Source of the DNA: Draconibacterium sp.
GTDB lineage: Bacteria; Bacteroidota; Bacteroidia; Bacteroidales; Prolixibacteraceae
Reading direction: 5' to 3'
NCBI GenBank assembly: GCA_011620585.1
Contig: WOYV01000095.1
Coordinates: 1-41,183, forward strand
Length of the DNA stretch: 41,183 bases
In this document: positions 1-7,689 of the stretch, one piece after another
Layout of the letters: every line of letters starts with the position of its first letter
How positions within the stretch are numbered: position 1 is the first letter of the stretch
Notes under the pieces: generated by a model
Told to the model about the DNA's origin: nothing
The model's input: the letters and a program-made list of their open reading frames with translations, nothing else
Database searches by the model: none
Program-made: the position numbers and the translations under genes

Positions 1-222
1 GTTGTGGAGCAGTCTCTATCAAATAAAATTCATTTAAGGGTGTTCGTTGGAGGGGGGTTGAGTTTTCGGCTGACGTTTTATCGAGAGAATGGCCTCCTTT
101 GGTCGAGAGCTTATTCAAAGCAAAACCTTAGAGAAAGCGGGAAGCTCCGACGATTGGAGGAGATCACCCGCTTGAACTTAGGTTTTGAGATAGTTAAACT
201 CCACAAGAATTTAAAGTGTTCC
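1..222. other. Non-coding stretch at left edge
   Basis: No gene is convincing here. An open frame from position 4 to 345 on the plus strand has low-complexity composition and no recognisable domain, and it runs into the 3' end of the oppositely oriented beta-propeller gene, so I do not call it. No tRNA or strong hairpin was seen. Confidence 0.5.
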
Positions 223-1323
223 CTATTTAAGTTTACAAAGCATCAGTACCGGGTTACCGCTTGCTGCTATTTTCTCCTGCAAACGTGCAAAATGTCTTTC
301 TTTCTTATTCGAGATTTTATGTCCGCCTATTTTGTAGGCCGATAGAGGAATTACCAGTTCGTTTTTGGAAGTAAGAAAAAGAGGCCTTTCCCAAATCCCG
401 CCGTCGATGTCATTCACACCAATCCCTAAATACCTGGTTTCGCTTGTCTTTTTATTCAAAATAGCAGTAGTCGAATACGAGCCAACCCAGTATGTCAGGT
501 AGATATAATCCTGGTTCTCGAGGTATTTCCGAACAATAACATGCTCTGATTCGCGAAGAAACTTTATGGTTTCCAATTCATCCATATCTTTTGCTTTTTC
601 TAAAACATCGGCAAAAGTAGGAAGCTCGCCGCCCGACAACATTACCACCGGTTCGGCATTTTTATTTTCAAGAGCATATACCTTATCACTTAAAGTCGAG
701 AAAAAATGAACCTGGTTTTTACCCGCATCCTGCACCGAAGTGTACATCATCCGTTGAACCCGATCAGGTAAATTTTCCGCTGATCTACTGCTGTTACCTG
801 CTTTTTCAAAAATTTCTCCTTCTTTCAATTCATTCAGAATATAAAACTGATTGCGGTCTTCGAAGAAACAAGATCCCGAACTGGCGCCTTTTACAAGTTG
901 TTTGATGTATTTGCCATCTTTTGCCACTTCATGAATACCGTTTCCGGCTAAAATAGCATAGCCGTTTTTATATTCGATAATATCCAGCGGGGTTTGAATT
1001 TCCTTATTTTTTTTGCCCGCAAGTTCAATTATAAACGCACCATTTTTATTCAATCGCAAAAAACTGCTGCTACCCGACTGTCGATGTTTAATTAACCAGT
1101 CGTCGCCAATTTTCTTTACCGCTTCCACTTCACCCAATGAAATACCTGCTTCGTTCAGCTTCAATTCAATATATTCCACCGAAGAAACAAAACCGGAAAT
1201 CGGAATAACATCGGTTGATTGTTTCAAGCTGATTTCCAAAGGCCCTTTGTGACCTGTTTCTGCCTGATTACACGCCAACAAGACTGTAAGCAAGGCAAGA
1301 GCTAAAAATTTGATTTTCCGCAT
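223..1323 (-). CDS. 6-bladed beta-propeller lipoprotein
   Basis: Predicted surface or periplasmic lipoprotein of 366 residues. The N-terminus is a lipoprotein signal: MRKIKF, a hydrophobic stretch, then the lipobox LLAC with the lipidated Cys at about residue 18. The rest is made of short beta-rich repeats with no catalytic motif. It resembles the Bacteroidetes '6-bladed beta-propeller' family (DUF5128/BF2992-like) in length, lipobox and the repeated 'hydrophobic-x-G-D/N' blade starts. Members are often encoded near glycan or SusCD loci, but the substrate is unknown. It is transcribed away from the small secreted protein gene at 1520; the 196 bases between the two starts must hold both promoters. 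The family call is from pattern recognition and is moderately sure; no function is inferred. Confidence 0.65.
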   Translation of the reverse strand: MRKIKFLALALLTVLLACNQAETGHKGPLEISLKQSTDVIPISGFVSSVEYIELKLNEAGISLGEVEAVKKIGDDWLIKHRQSGSSSFLRLNKNGAFIIELAGKKNKEIQTPLDIIEYKNGYAILAGNGIHEVAKDGKYIKQLVKGASSGSCFFEDRNQFYILNELKEGEIFEKAGNSSRSAENLPDRVQRMMYTSVQDAGKNQVHFFSTLSDKVYALENKNAEPVVMLSGGELPTFADVLEKAKDMDELETIKFLRESEHVIVRKYLENQDYIYLTYWVGSYSTTAILNKKTSETRYLGIGVNDIDGGIWERPLFLTSKNELVIPLSAYKIGGHKISNKKERHFARLQEKIAASGNPVLMLCKLK

Positions 1324-1519
1324 AAATTATTCTGAACTTGTAATAAAAAAGAAAATCAGGGAATTCAAAAATCGTGCCCTGATTTTGGGCCACAAGATAC
1401 GCAAACAAGTTGCAGGGCATATAAAAACCGTTCGATTAATTTGGAAATGTGCCCGAAGGATTTCAATTTTGAAGTGCGTGAGAAAACGCGAAACTTTTAT
1501 ATCAATAAAACAGGGTAAA

Positions 1520-1897
1520 ATGAAAAAACTGATCATCTTCACTTTTATGCTGGCAATTGTAGCCGGTAGTTTTAATGCCTCGGCAAAGGTTCGCCACAAA
1601 GATATTGTTGGCGACTGGAAATATGAAGTTCCTACAGCCCCCTATGGTTTTGAAAAAGGAACTCTTTCGTTTTCTGAAAAAGACGGCAAACTTGCCGGAA
1701 TGCTGATACTGATCGACGGATCGAAAATGCAGCTTGAAGGGGTAATTCTTGAAAAAGTAACACTCAGCTTTAGTGTGTATATCGAGGGCGGTTATGTAAC
1801 CGTTACTTCCACCGTTGACGGAGAATCGCTTTCCGGTATGGTTAAATCACCCGTAGGTGACATGAAACTCACCGCTAAAAAAGAAAAAAAAGCATAG
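1520..1897 (+). CDS. Small secreted protein, lipocalin-like beta fold, unknown function
   Basis: A 125-residue exported protein. I start it at the ATG at 1520 because the translation then begins MKKLIIFTFMLAIVAG with cleavage expected after FNASA. The open frame extends upstream to 1310, but that part is basic, low in complexity and lacks export character. The mature part begins DIVGDWKYEVPTAPYGFEKG and alternates beta strands with Gly and charged turns (FSEKDGKLAG, IDGSKMQLEG), as in small lipocalin-like or META-like beta barrels. It ends in a lysine-rich tail. There is no lipobox Cys. Its neighbours are a divergent lipoprotein gene and a convergent GH105 gene, with a shared terminator at 1904. 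I recognise the general type from Bacteroidetes genomes but know no function. Confidence 0.6.
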   Translation: MKKLIIFTFMLAIVAGSFNASAKVRHKDIVGDWKYEVPTAPYGFEKGTLSFSEKDGKLAGMLILIDGSKMQLEGVILEKVTLSFSVYIEGGYVTVTSTVDGESLSGMVKSPVGDMKLTAKKEKKA

Positions 1898-1903
1898 CAA
1901 AAG

Positions 1904-1930
1904 AAAAGGCTCCATAAAGGAGCCTTTTTT
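1904..1930. terminator. Bidirectional intrinsic terminator
   Basis: Stem AAAAGGCTCC (1904-1913), loop ATAAA, then GGAGCCTTTT (1919-1928) continuing into a T run. The A-rich left flank makes it work on both strands. It lies between the 3' ends of the convergent genes ending at 1897 (plus) and 1929 (minus). Confidence 0.85.
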
Positions 1931-3041
1931 ATTGTTTTAATTTTAATTTTATTACTTCGCTGCCTGCCAGTAAAAATGCACCGGTACCGAATACTTCCCA
2001 GCTTTCGTTGCTAAAGTTCTTCCTGGGATCGGCCCCAATGGGCTGACACCAACCTACCCTGTCATCTTTCTGTATCAATCCGTTTAAACCGATCCAGGCT
2101 TTTTTCACCACTGGCAAATAGGTTTCACTGTCAAGTATTCCATTATTGATTCCCCAGGCCAACGCGTAGGTATAAAAACCCGAACCACTGGCTTCGCCAC
2201 CTGGGTACGAGTCGGGATCGAGCAAGCTCGCGCGCCACAATCCATCTTCCTGCTGCAGTTCAACAATACGTGCCGCCATTTCCTTGTAGTTCTGAATATA
2301 AAAATCCCGATTCGGATAGTCCTGTGGTAGTTCTTTTAAGATCCGGACCAGTCCACCTATAACCCAGGCATTTCCGCGCGACCAGAATATTTTTTCACCG
2401 TTGGCTTCTTTCTTCGGATCCTGATTATCAGCTGTCCAAACATAACTTAAATCGCGTGCATACAAATGATTGTCTTCGTCCCAAAGCAGATCGTAGCATT
2501 CTTTCCAGAGCTTGTCTGTCATTTCGAGGTAGTCATCTTCTTTCAAAGTCACACCCAATTTTACATAAGCAGCCGGCGCCATAAAAAGGGCATCGCACCA
2601 CCACCACGTAATTTTCTGAATTCCTTCTGCCTGGAACGGAGTTTCCTTGAATTTCACCATGGTTTCGGCAAATGGCCCGATCATTTTTTTATCCCTGGTT
2701 AAACGATACATGTCGATGTAGGTCTGGCAGATAACATGATCGTCGGCATGTTTCAACCGGGGGCCTGGTTTCCATTCGTTGGCTTCTCCCATTTCAATCA
2801 GCGCATCCCACACTTTTGGCGAACCTGTTGTTTCGTAGGCTGCGAATACACCGGCATAAAAAGCACCGTTGGTCCAGTCGTACAACTGATGTTTCGGGTG
2901 TTTTAACTGCCAGTTCAGCGCTTTCAGCATGGTTTTTTTTATCTGCTTGTCGGCAAAAAGCTTTTTTTCGTTTTTATTGCCCGCAATAGCCATCGAAACA
3001 AGCAGCAACATCGCTACAAATGCGAATATAATTTTCTTCAT
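1929..3041 (-). CDS. Glycoside hydrolase family 88/105, unsaturated uronyl hydrolase
   Basis: A 370-residue secreted enzyme of the YteR/RhiN type (GH105). The family removes the unsaturated galacturonyl residue left at the non-reducing end of oligosaccharides by pectate or rhamnogalacturonan lyases. The signal peptide is MKKIIFAFVAMLLLVSMAIA. Family hallmarks are YDWTNGAFYAGVFAAYE near residue 60, the KHADDHVICQTYIDMYRL segment with the catalytic-type aspartate, TWWWCDALFMAPAAY, WSRGNAWVIGGLVRIL, and the C-terminal GSGFYTYALAWGINNG. These follow an (alpha/alpha)6 barrel, and the length is normal for the family. No SusCD pair or lyase gene is next to it. The product (5-keto-4-deoxyuronate) would enter catabolism near the KdgK and Eda steps encoded at 28.5-30.5 kb, but a physical link is not shown. 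Confidence 0.85.
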   Translation of the reverse strand: MKKIIFAFVAMLLLVSMAIAGNKNEKKLFADKQIKKTMLKALNWQLKHPKHQLYDWTNGAFYAGVFAAYETTGSPKVWDALIEMGEANEWKPGPRLKHADDHVICQTYIDMYRLTRDKKMIGPFAETMVKFKETPFQAEGIQKITWWWCDALFMAPAAYVKLGVTLKEDDYLEMTDKLWKECYDLLWDEDNHLYARDLSYVWTADNQDPKKEANGEKIFWSRGNAWVIGGLVRILKELPQDYPNRDFYIQNYKEMAARIVELQQEDGLWRASLLDPDSYPGGEASGSGFYTYALAWGINNGILDSETYLPVVKKAWIGLNGLIQKDDRVGWCQPIGADPRKNFSNESWEVFGTGAFLLAGSEVIKLKLKQ

Positions 3042-3201
3042 TGGTTTATCAGTTTTTTAACAAAAATAGCCATCCTGCTGAAGTATGCAAATTTTGTTTC
3101 GTAAACCGAAGCATCTTCGCTATCAACGAGGCCAGCGGTTTGCCTGCCTGTCGGCACGCGTTCTGCCGAAAATTAACAATGCAATTCCACTGGTAAGAAA
3201 A

Positions 3202-3283
3202 GATGCCAATCGGAATCGGCATCACACTCAGGACCGGCGGATTCCGATCCGCCGTTTAAAAGATGCGGTTCGGAAACCGCATC
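3202..3283. repeat. REP-like palindromes upstream of RAYT gene
   Basis: Three hairpins in 82 bases. An imperfect one at 3202-3223 (GATGCC...GGCATC); one at 3236-3253 (GGCGGAT, loop TCCG, ATCCGCC); and a perfect 9-bp stem at 3262-3283 (GATGCGGTT, loop CGGA, AACCGCATC) followed by ACCC. The last two form a pair: a GGCGG-type palindrome, a short A/T-rich spacer, then a GATGC-type palindrome. The same pair occurs inside and downstream of the transposase gene with different but still complementary stems. Confidence 0.85.
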
Positions 3284-3325
3284 ACCCATTATTTTTTATA
3301 AATTGCAGGATCAAGCCAAACACTT

Positions 3326-4027
3326 ATGCAAAAGAAAGAATTCTACAAACACAATCTGCCCCATTTTCAGCAACCCGGACAAGCGTATTTTGTAACCTGG
3401 AGTTTAAAAGGTGCAGTGCCCAATAAAGCTTTGAAACGATATACCGATAAACTGGAAATCTTGAAATCGCAGATGAATGCGGCGGTTTCCGAACCGCCGA
3501 CAAGAAAAGATGCTGATCGGAATCAGCATCACCCGGAATTCAAGACGAGCTTCACCGAAACCGAAAAACTTCGAAAAGAATTTTATACCCTCCGTAAAAA
3601 ATACATCAAAGCTTACGATGATTTGCAGGATGCTGAAAGAAATCCAAAAATAGATTTATTGAAACCTGAAAATCTTTCAGTTATGATTCATACTTTGATG
3701 TTTTGGGAAGGAAAAACGATACAAAATCAAGCCTTTTGTATTATGCCAAATCATGTTCACTGGGTGTTTGAGGTGTTCGAAAAAGATGAAAACGGAAACC
3801 CTGTTTATTTGCAGGATATTTTATATTCGGTAAAACGTTTTTCTGCAAGCCATATTAATAAATTGGAAAACCGGCAAGGGCCGCTTTGGCAAAAAGAGAG
3901 TTTCGACACAACCATCCGCGATGAAAAACACTTGTATTACGCCATAGAATATACGCTGAATAATCCGGTGAATGCCAGATTCGTGAGTGATTGGCGGCAT
4001 TGGCCAGGTAGTTGGAGTGCTGAATAA
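3326..4027 (+). CDS. REP-associated tyrosine transposase (RAYT), Y1/IS200-like
   Basis: A 233-residue HUH-type nuclease of the Y1_Tnp family, the class that mobilises or processes REP palindromes as single-stranded DNA. The N-terminal strand AYFVTWSLKGAVP is typical. The metal-binding HUH motif is IMPNHVHWVFE with HVH at residues 143-145. The C-terminal helix YYAIEYTLNNPVNARFVSDW contains the family's nucleophile position, probably Tyr209. Residues 51-70 or so are encoded by an in-frame REP pair (see the repeat at 3481) and have no counterpart expected in the family. The gene stands alone, with REP pairs on both sides and no IS200 ends, so it is a domesticated single-copy RAYT rather than an insertion sequence. 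Start MQKKEFYKHNLPHF fits family N-termini. Confidence 0.9.
   Translation: MQKKEFYKHNLPHFQQPGQAYFVTWSLKGAVPNKALKRYTDKLEILKSQMNAAVSEPPTRKDADRNQHHPEFKTSFTETEKLRKEFYTLRKKYIKAYDDLQDAERNPKIDLLKPENLSVMIHTLMFWEGKTIQNQAFCIMPNHVHWVFEVFEKDENGNPVYLQDILYSVKRFSASHINKLENRQGPLWQKESFDTTIRDEKHLYYAIEYTLNNPVNARFVSDWRHWPGSWSAE
3481..3533. repeat. REP-like palindrome pair inside the RAYT coding sequence
   Basis: GGCGGTT, loop TCCG, AACCGCC (3481-3498), then a 10-base spacer, then GATGCTGAT, loop CGGA, ATCAGCATC (3509-3530) followed by ACC. Both stems are perfect. This is the same pair organisation as at 3236-3283, but stem bases differ in a compensated way. The reading frame stays open through it. Confidence 0.85.
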
Positions 4028-4250
4028 ATCGTGGATCGGAGTCCCCGGGTCCCACGGGTACGGCGATGGGTGTGGCAAATTCCCCGGGTGCGGCGAATTC
4101 CAATTCGCCGTTTATAAATGATTCCGATCAGAATCGACATCACCCACGTGCCCTTGACTTTTCGAACCGACTTAACTTTAACTTTAAATTAAAAGCCGAA
4201 CAGGTGCCCCGCTTTAAATTTATAACTATACTTGTCACAAATTAATTGAA
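4028..4250. other. Intergenic region before the histidine leader
   Basis: Holds the downstream REP pair and, just before it, two related CCCCGGGT-containing segments around 4045 and 4082. The last 100 bases are AT-rich and must contain the his promoter. TATACTTG at 4227-4234 is close to the Bacteroidetes -7 consensus TAnnTTTG, but no TTTG lies at the usual distance upstream, so I do not call the promoter firmly. Confidence 0.4.
4092..4145. repeat. REP-like palindrome pair downstream of RAYT gene
   Basis: GGCGAAT, loop TCCA, ATTCGCC (4092-4109), then a short A/T spacer, then a weaker hairpin (GATTC 4120-4124 and GAATC 4131-4135) ending in ACATCACCC. It has the same order as the other pairs: the GGCG-type first and the GATG/CATCACC type second. 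The second stem is more degenerate than the other copies. Confidence 0.7.
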
Positions 4251-4313
4251 ATGATAAACAGACTTGCACATCACGGCCATCATGGTATTAACCAACCAAC
4301 AGGTAGGCTGTAA
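4251..4313 (+). CDS. hisL: Histidine operon leader peptide
   Basis: A 20-codon open frame reading MINRLAHHGHHGINQPTGRL, then TAA. It has four His codons (4269-4274 and 4278-4283) in a short peptide 310 bases upstream of hisG, followed 27 bases later by a strong intrinsic terminator. This is the classical arrangement of translation-coupled attenuation: low charged tRNA-His stalls the ribosome in the His run. The last codons (GGTAGGCT, 4302-4309) can pair with the left half of the terminator stem (see the terminator entry). The role is inferred from design and position. The symbol is used by analogy with enteric hisL; the sequence itself is not homologous as far as I can see. Confidence 0.85.
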   Translation: MINRLAHHGHHGINQPTGRL

Positions 4314-4340
4314 TTGTATTGTCTGATTATAAGATATTCG

Positions 4341-4371
4341 AAAGGCTTGCCGGAAATGGCAGGCCTTTTTT
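4341..4371 (+). terminator. Attenuator terminator of the his operon
   Basis: Stem AAAGGCTTGCC (4341-4351), loop GGAAAT, GGCAGGCCTTT (4358-4368), continuing into T residues; 11 pairs with one G-U. The left arm segment 4344-4351 can alternatively pair with 4302-4309 in the end of the leader peptide frame (eight pairs, three of them wobble). A ribosome finishing the peptide would cover 4302-4309 and allow termination; a ribosome stalled at the His codons would leave it free as antiterminator. Confidence 0.85.
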
Positions 4372-4454
4372 ATTATTTAGCGTTCTTTGCAAATTTTAAT
4401 AAATACCCCCTATTTCGGAGATGGCCCGGTCCAGCCGTGCCACTTTCCTCAATG

Positions 4455-4525
4455 TCCTCCTAAATTAGAGGGACAGTTTGAGCCGGAAGCTCTGCCTGAC
4501 GGAGCTGAAAGTGAAAACAGGGGGT
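4455..4525. repeat. Structured intergenic sequence before hisG
   Basis: Contains TGTCCTCC...GAGGGACA and a GCTC...GAGC hairpin, ending AAAACAGGGGGTTAAA. The G/C composition and shape resemble the small dispersed palindromic elements common between Bacteroidetes genes, and it shows no coding character. It sits between the attenuator and the hisG start and would be part of the readthrough transcript. Confidence 0.4.
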
Positions 4526-4560
4526 TAAAGAAGATTATTATACTGTAACCAAATAAAATA

Positions 4561-5421
4561 ATGGAAAACAAAATTAAAATCGCGATTCAAACAAAAGGAA
4601 GGCTCAACGAAGATTCGATGGGGCTGATTAACGAAGCCGGCATTGGACTGAGCCTTGGAAAAAGAACCCTGGTTTCGGAAGCCAAAAACTTTCCGATGGA
4701 TGCGCTCTTTCTCCGCGACGACGACATCCCCCAAACCGTGGCCGATGGCGTGGCCGACATTGGAATTGTTGGGGAAAACGAAATGGCAGAGAAAGGCGAG
4801 AATGTAATTATTGCCAAACGATTGGGCTTTAGCAAATGCCGGCTGTCGCTGGCCATTCCAAAATCGCTCGATTACCCGGGGCTTTCGTTTTTCGATGGTA
4901 AAAAAATTGCCACATCTTACCCGCTAATTCTCAAGAAATTTCTAAAAGAAAATAATATTGAAGCCGAAATTCACGTGATTACCGGTTCGGTGGAAATTGC
5001 ACCCGGAATCGGCCTCGCCGATGCTATTTTCGATATCGTAAGTTCGGGTTCAACTCTGGTTAGCAACCGTTTGAAAGAAGTGGAAGTGGTGATGAAATCG
5101 GAAGCAGTGCTGATCGCCAACCCGAAACTTTCGCCCCAAAAACAGGAAATTCTGGATGAACTTATCTTCCGCATCGAATCGGTGCAACGTGCAGAAGGGA
5201 AAAAGTATATCTTGCTAAATATTCCGAACGAAAAAGTGGAAGAGATCACTCAACTGCTTCCCGGAATGAAAGCGCCTACACTGGTCCCGCTGGCAAAACC
5301 GGGCTGGAGTTCAATGCATTCGGTAATCTCGGAAGACGATTTTTGGGAAGTAATTGGCAAACTGAAAAAAGCAGGCGCCGAAGGTATTTTGGTGGTCCCG
5401 ATTGAAAAAATGATATTTTGA
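4561..5421 (+). CDS. hisG: ATP phosphoribosyltransferase (long form)
   Basis: First committed step of histidine synthesis: condensation of ATP with PRPP, in the cytoplasm. At 286 residues it is the long form, with a catalytic part starting IKIAIQTKGRLNEDSMGLI and a C-terminal ACT-like regulatory domain from about residue 215 (KYILLNIPNEKVEEITQLLPGMKAPT). This domain gives histidine feedback inhibition in the family and removes the need for HisZ. The PRPP-binding loop is visible as GLADAIFDIVSSGSTL near 160. The start ATG at 4561 gives the family N-terminus. First structural gene after the attenuator; the EamA gene follows after 16 bases. Confidence 0.95.
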   Translation: MENKIKIAIQTKGRLNEDSMGLINEAGIGLSLGKRTLVSEAKNFPMDALFLRDDDIPQTVADGVADIGIVGENEMAEKGENVIIAKRLGFSKCRLSLAIPKSLDYPGLSFFDGKKIATSYPLILKKFLKENNIEAEIHVITGSVEIAPGIGLADAIFDIVSSGSTLVSNRLKEVEVVMKSEAVLIANPKLSPQKQEILDELIFRIESVQRAEGKKYILLNIPNEKVEEITQLLPGMKAPTLVPLAKPGWSSMHSVISEDDFWEVIGKLKKAGAEGILVVPIEKMIF

Positions 5422-5437
5422 TAAACTCAATCCAACC

Positions 5438-6322
5438 GTGACAAAAAGACAATACATACTATTTGCGCCGCCAGCGCTGATTTGGGGATCGACCTGGGTT
5501 GCCATTAAATTTCAGCCGCGAACGGTTGGCCCGCTTGCGGTCTCCTATCGTTTTATTCTGGCCAGACTGCTGCTTGCCTTGTCTTGCTACTTCAGCGGGA
5601 AAAATATGAAGTTTAGGTTACGCGAACATTCCCTGATGTTTTTACTGGGTTTGAGTCTTTTCGGGATTAATTACTGGTTTGTGTACCAAACCGAAACCAT
5701 GCTCACCAGTGGAGTTGTGGCTGTTGTTTTTTCGATGATCATTTTCTTTACTATTTTCTTTAATGCCGTTCTGTTAAAAAGAAAAGCCGATCTCATTTTG
5801 GCTGCCATCCTGGGAGTTGGCGGGACCGCGCTGCTTTTAAAAAACGAGTGGGGTAGTTTCAATTTTGGGGGGAAGAATTTTATTGTTTTTATGTTTGGTT
5901 TGGGAGGCCTGATTTCCGCTTTGCTCGGAAATATTTTATCAGCTCACAATCAACGAAAAAAAATACCTGTTTTGCAGGCCAGTGCTTTTGGCATGTTAAA
6001 CGGTGTTTTCTCGATGTTCCTGGTCGTTCTGGTCCTGCAAAAACCCTTCATTTTTGATACCGCTGTCACTTATCCGGTCTCCTTAATTTATCCCGCACTG
6101 TTTGGATCGATTGTGGCTTTCCCGGGTTACCAGAAACTGCGGGGAGAAATTGGGCCCGACCGTTCGGTTTACGTTACCATCATTACACCGGTAATTGCCC
6201 TGATAATCTCAACAATTCACGAAGGATATTACTGGGATGTTTTTGCGTTTCTTGGGCTGATCCTCTTGTTCACCGGCAATTTTCCAGCAATACGGTTTAA
6301 TACAAAAAAAGCTTTGGCATGA
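5438..6322 (+). CDS. EamA/DMT-family permease inside the his operon
   Basis: A 294-residue inner-membrane protein with about ten hydrophobic segments in two similar halves, the drug/metabolite transporter (EamA) fold. Family marks are APPALIWGSTWVAIKF at the N-terminus and the second-half start GGLISALLGNILSAHN. The start is GTG at 5438, because the next in-frame ATG would cut off the first two membrane segments. It begins 16 bases after hisG and overlaps hisD by four bases (ATGA at 6319), so it is translationally coupled to histidine genes. Family members export or import amino acids and other small metabolites. A role in histidine or pathway-intermediate export is only inferred from position. 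Confidence 0.85.
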   Translation: MTKRQYILFAPPALIWGSTWVAIKFQPRTVGPLAVSYRFILARLLLALSCYFSGKNMKFRLREHSLMFLLGLSLFGINYWFVYQTETMLTSGVVAVVFSMIIFFTIFFNAVLLKRKADLILAAILGVGGTALLLKNEWGSFNFGGKNFIVFMFGLGGLISALLGNILSAHNQRKKIPVLQASAFGMLNGVFSMFLVVLVLQKPFIFDTAVTYPVSLIYPALFGSIVAFPGYQKLRGEIGPDRSVYVTIITPVIALIISTIHEGYYWDVFAFLGLILLFTGNFPAIRFNTKKALA

Positions 6323-7599
6323 AAACATATATCAATCCGCCCAAAAAAACATGGGCTGAAATACTAAAAAGACCCTTGTTCGACGTTTCCGAACTTTATG
6401 GGAAAGTGCAGGAAATTTTGAATGAAATCCGTCGAAACGGTGACAGTGCGCTACGTACTTTCACTTCAAAATTTGATGGAATTGAAATCGATGATTTTAT
6501 GGTTGGCGAAACCGAAATTTCTGAAGCTGAAAAACTGGTTGATGCCGACCTGAAAAATGCTATCGAAATAGCCCGAAAAAACATCGAAACTTTTCACTCA
6601 GCCCAAAAACCTGTGCTCCAAAAAATTGAAACAACACCGGGTGTGGTTTGCTGGCAGAAGGCCGTTCCGATCGAAAAAGTTGGATTGTATATTCCGGGCG
6701 GGACAGCTCCCCTTTTCAGTACCGTTTTAATGCTCGCAATTCCGGCCCAAATCGCCGGGTGCAGCAAAATTGTGTTGTGTTCGCCGCCAAATAAAGAAGG
6801 GAAAATCCATCCCGCAATTTTGTATGCTGCCAAAGTAGCTGGTGTAACACAAATTTACAAACTGGGTGGGGTACAAGCCATTGGAGCCATGGCTTACGGT
6901 ACCGAAACCGTTCCAAAAACCGACAAAATTTTTGGTCCCGGAAACCAATATGTAATGGCTGCCAAACAATTGGTCAGCATGAACGATGTTTCGATTGATA
7001 TGCCCGCCGGGCCTTCTGAAGTGCTGGTAGTTGCCGACGCGACTTCGACACCTGCTTTTGTTGCTTCCGATTTGTTGTCGCAGGCCGAACACGGCGCCGA
7101 CAGCCAGGTAGTGCTGGTAGCCGACTCGCAACTTACCATCGAAAAGGTCCTGGCCGAAATTGAAATACAGTTGGCCAAGCTGCCAAGGATGCAACTGGCT
7201 TCGAAAGCGCTTTCGAACAGTGTTTTAATTGCGCTTTCCGATCAACAACAAAAAATCGATCTGATAAACAAATACGCACCTGAACACCTGATAATTAGCA
7301 CTAAAAACTATACCGATCTGTCAGAAGAAATAATCAATGCAGGTTCGGTTTTTCTGGGCGAATTTACACCCGAAAGTGCAGGCGATTATGCTTCGGGTAC
7401 CAATCACACGCTCCCCACCAACGGCTGGTCGCGTTCGTACAGCGGAGTTAATCTCGATAGTTTTCTCAAAAAAATTACATTTCAGGAAATAAGCGCTGAA
7501 GGATTGAAGAACATTGGCCCGGCCATTGAAAAGATGGCAGATGCCGAAGAACTGGAAGCACACAAAAATGCAGTAACTTTGCGGTTGAAAAATTTATAA
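6319..7599 (+). CDS. hisD: Histidinol dehydrogenase
   Basis: Oxidises histidinol to histidine in two NAD-dependent steps, the last reactions of the pathway. The 426-residue length is normal. Key family segments are VGLYIPGGTAPLFSTVLML, NAD/substrate region KIFGPGNQYVMAAKQLV, DMPAGPSEVLVVAD, SQAEHGADSQVVLVA (zinc-ligand region), APEHLII with the catalytic Glu-His, and AGDYASGTNHTLPT near the C-terminus. The start overlaps the stop of the EamA gene as ATGA. The 90 bases to hisC carry a dispersed palindromic element. Confidence 0.97.
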   Translation: MKTYINPPKKTWAEILKRPLFDVSELYGKVQEILNEIRRNGDSALRTFTSKFDGIEIDDFMVGETEISEAEKLVDADLKNAIEIARKNIETFHSAQKPVLQKIETTPGVVCWQKAVPIEKVGLYIPGGTAPLFSTVLMLAIPAQIAGCSKIVLCSPPNKEGKIHPAILYAAKVAGVTQIYKLGGVQAIGAMAYGTETVPKTDKIFGPGNQYVMAAKQLVSMNDVSIDMPAGPSEVLVVADATSTPAFVASDLLSQAEHGADSQVVLVADSQLTIEKVLAEIEIQLAKLPRMQLASKALSNSVLIALSDQQQKIDLINKYAPEHLIISTKNYTDLSEEIINAGSVFLGEFTPESAGDYASGTNHTLPTNGWSRSYSGVNLDSFLKKITFQEISAEGLKNIGPAIEKMADAEELEAHKNAVTLRLKNL

Positions 7600-7604
7600 A
7601 GTTA

Positions 7605-7683
7605 AGTACGTCAACCTGAACTGGTTTCAGGTTCTCAATTTTAATCAGGTCAGATACCAAAATAAGTTCGGCATGACACATGA
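7605..7683. repeat. Dispersed palindromic element between hisD and hisC
   Basis: Contains a perfect 8-bp hairpin AACCTGAA (7613-7620), loop CTGGT, TTCAGGTT (7626-7633), preceded by GTACGTC and followed about 45 bases later by AAGTTCGGCATGACAC. This outline (hairpin with CTGAA/TTCAG, then GTTCGGCATGACA) is a common intergenic repeat in Bacteroidetes genomes. It has no coding potential. Confidence 0.6.
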
Positions 7684-7689
7684 AATACA

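Noticed and set aside
4-345. 113-residue plus-strand frame at the left edge
   Set aside because: It overlaps the 3' end of the beta-propeller gene in antisense, has no domain or signal and unusual composition.
1310-1519. N-terminal extension of the small secreted protein
   Set aside because: The extension is basic and low in complexity and would bury the signal peptide that starts at 1520.
3085-3426. Plus-strand frame upstream of the RAYT gene
   Set aside because: Its translation is read through the REP palindromes and is rich in Arg/His from them; it overlaps the true RAYT start in another frame.
3326-4027. IS200/IS605 insertion sequence
   Set aside because: No TnpB gene, no IS ends and no target-site context; the associated REP pairs and protein type indicate a single-copy RAYT.
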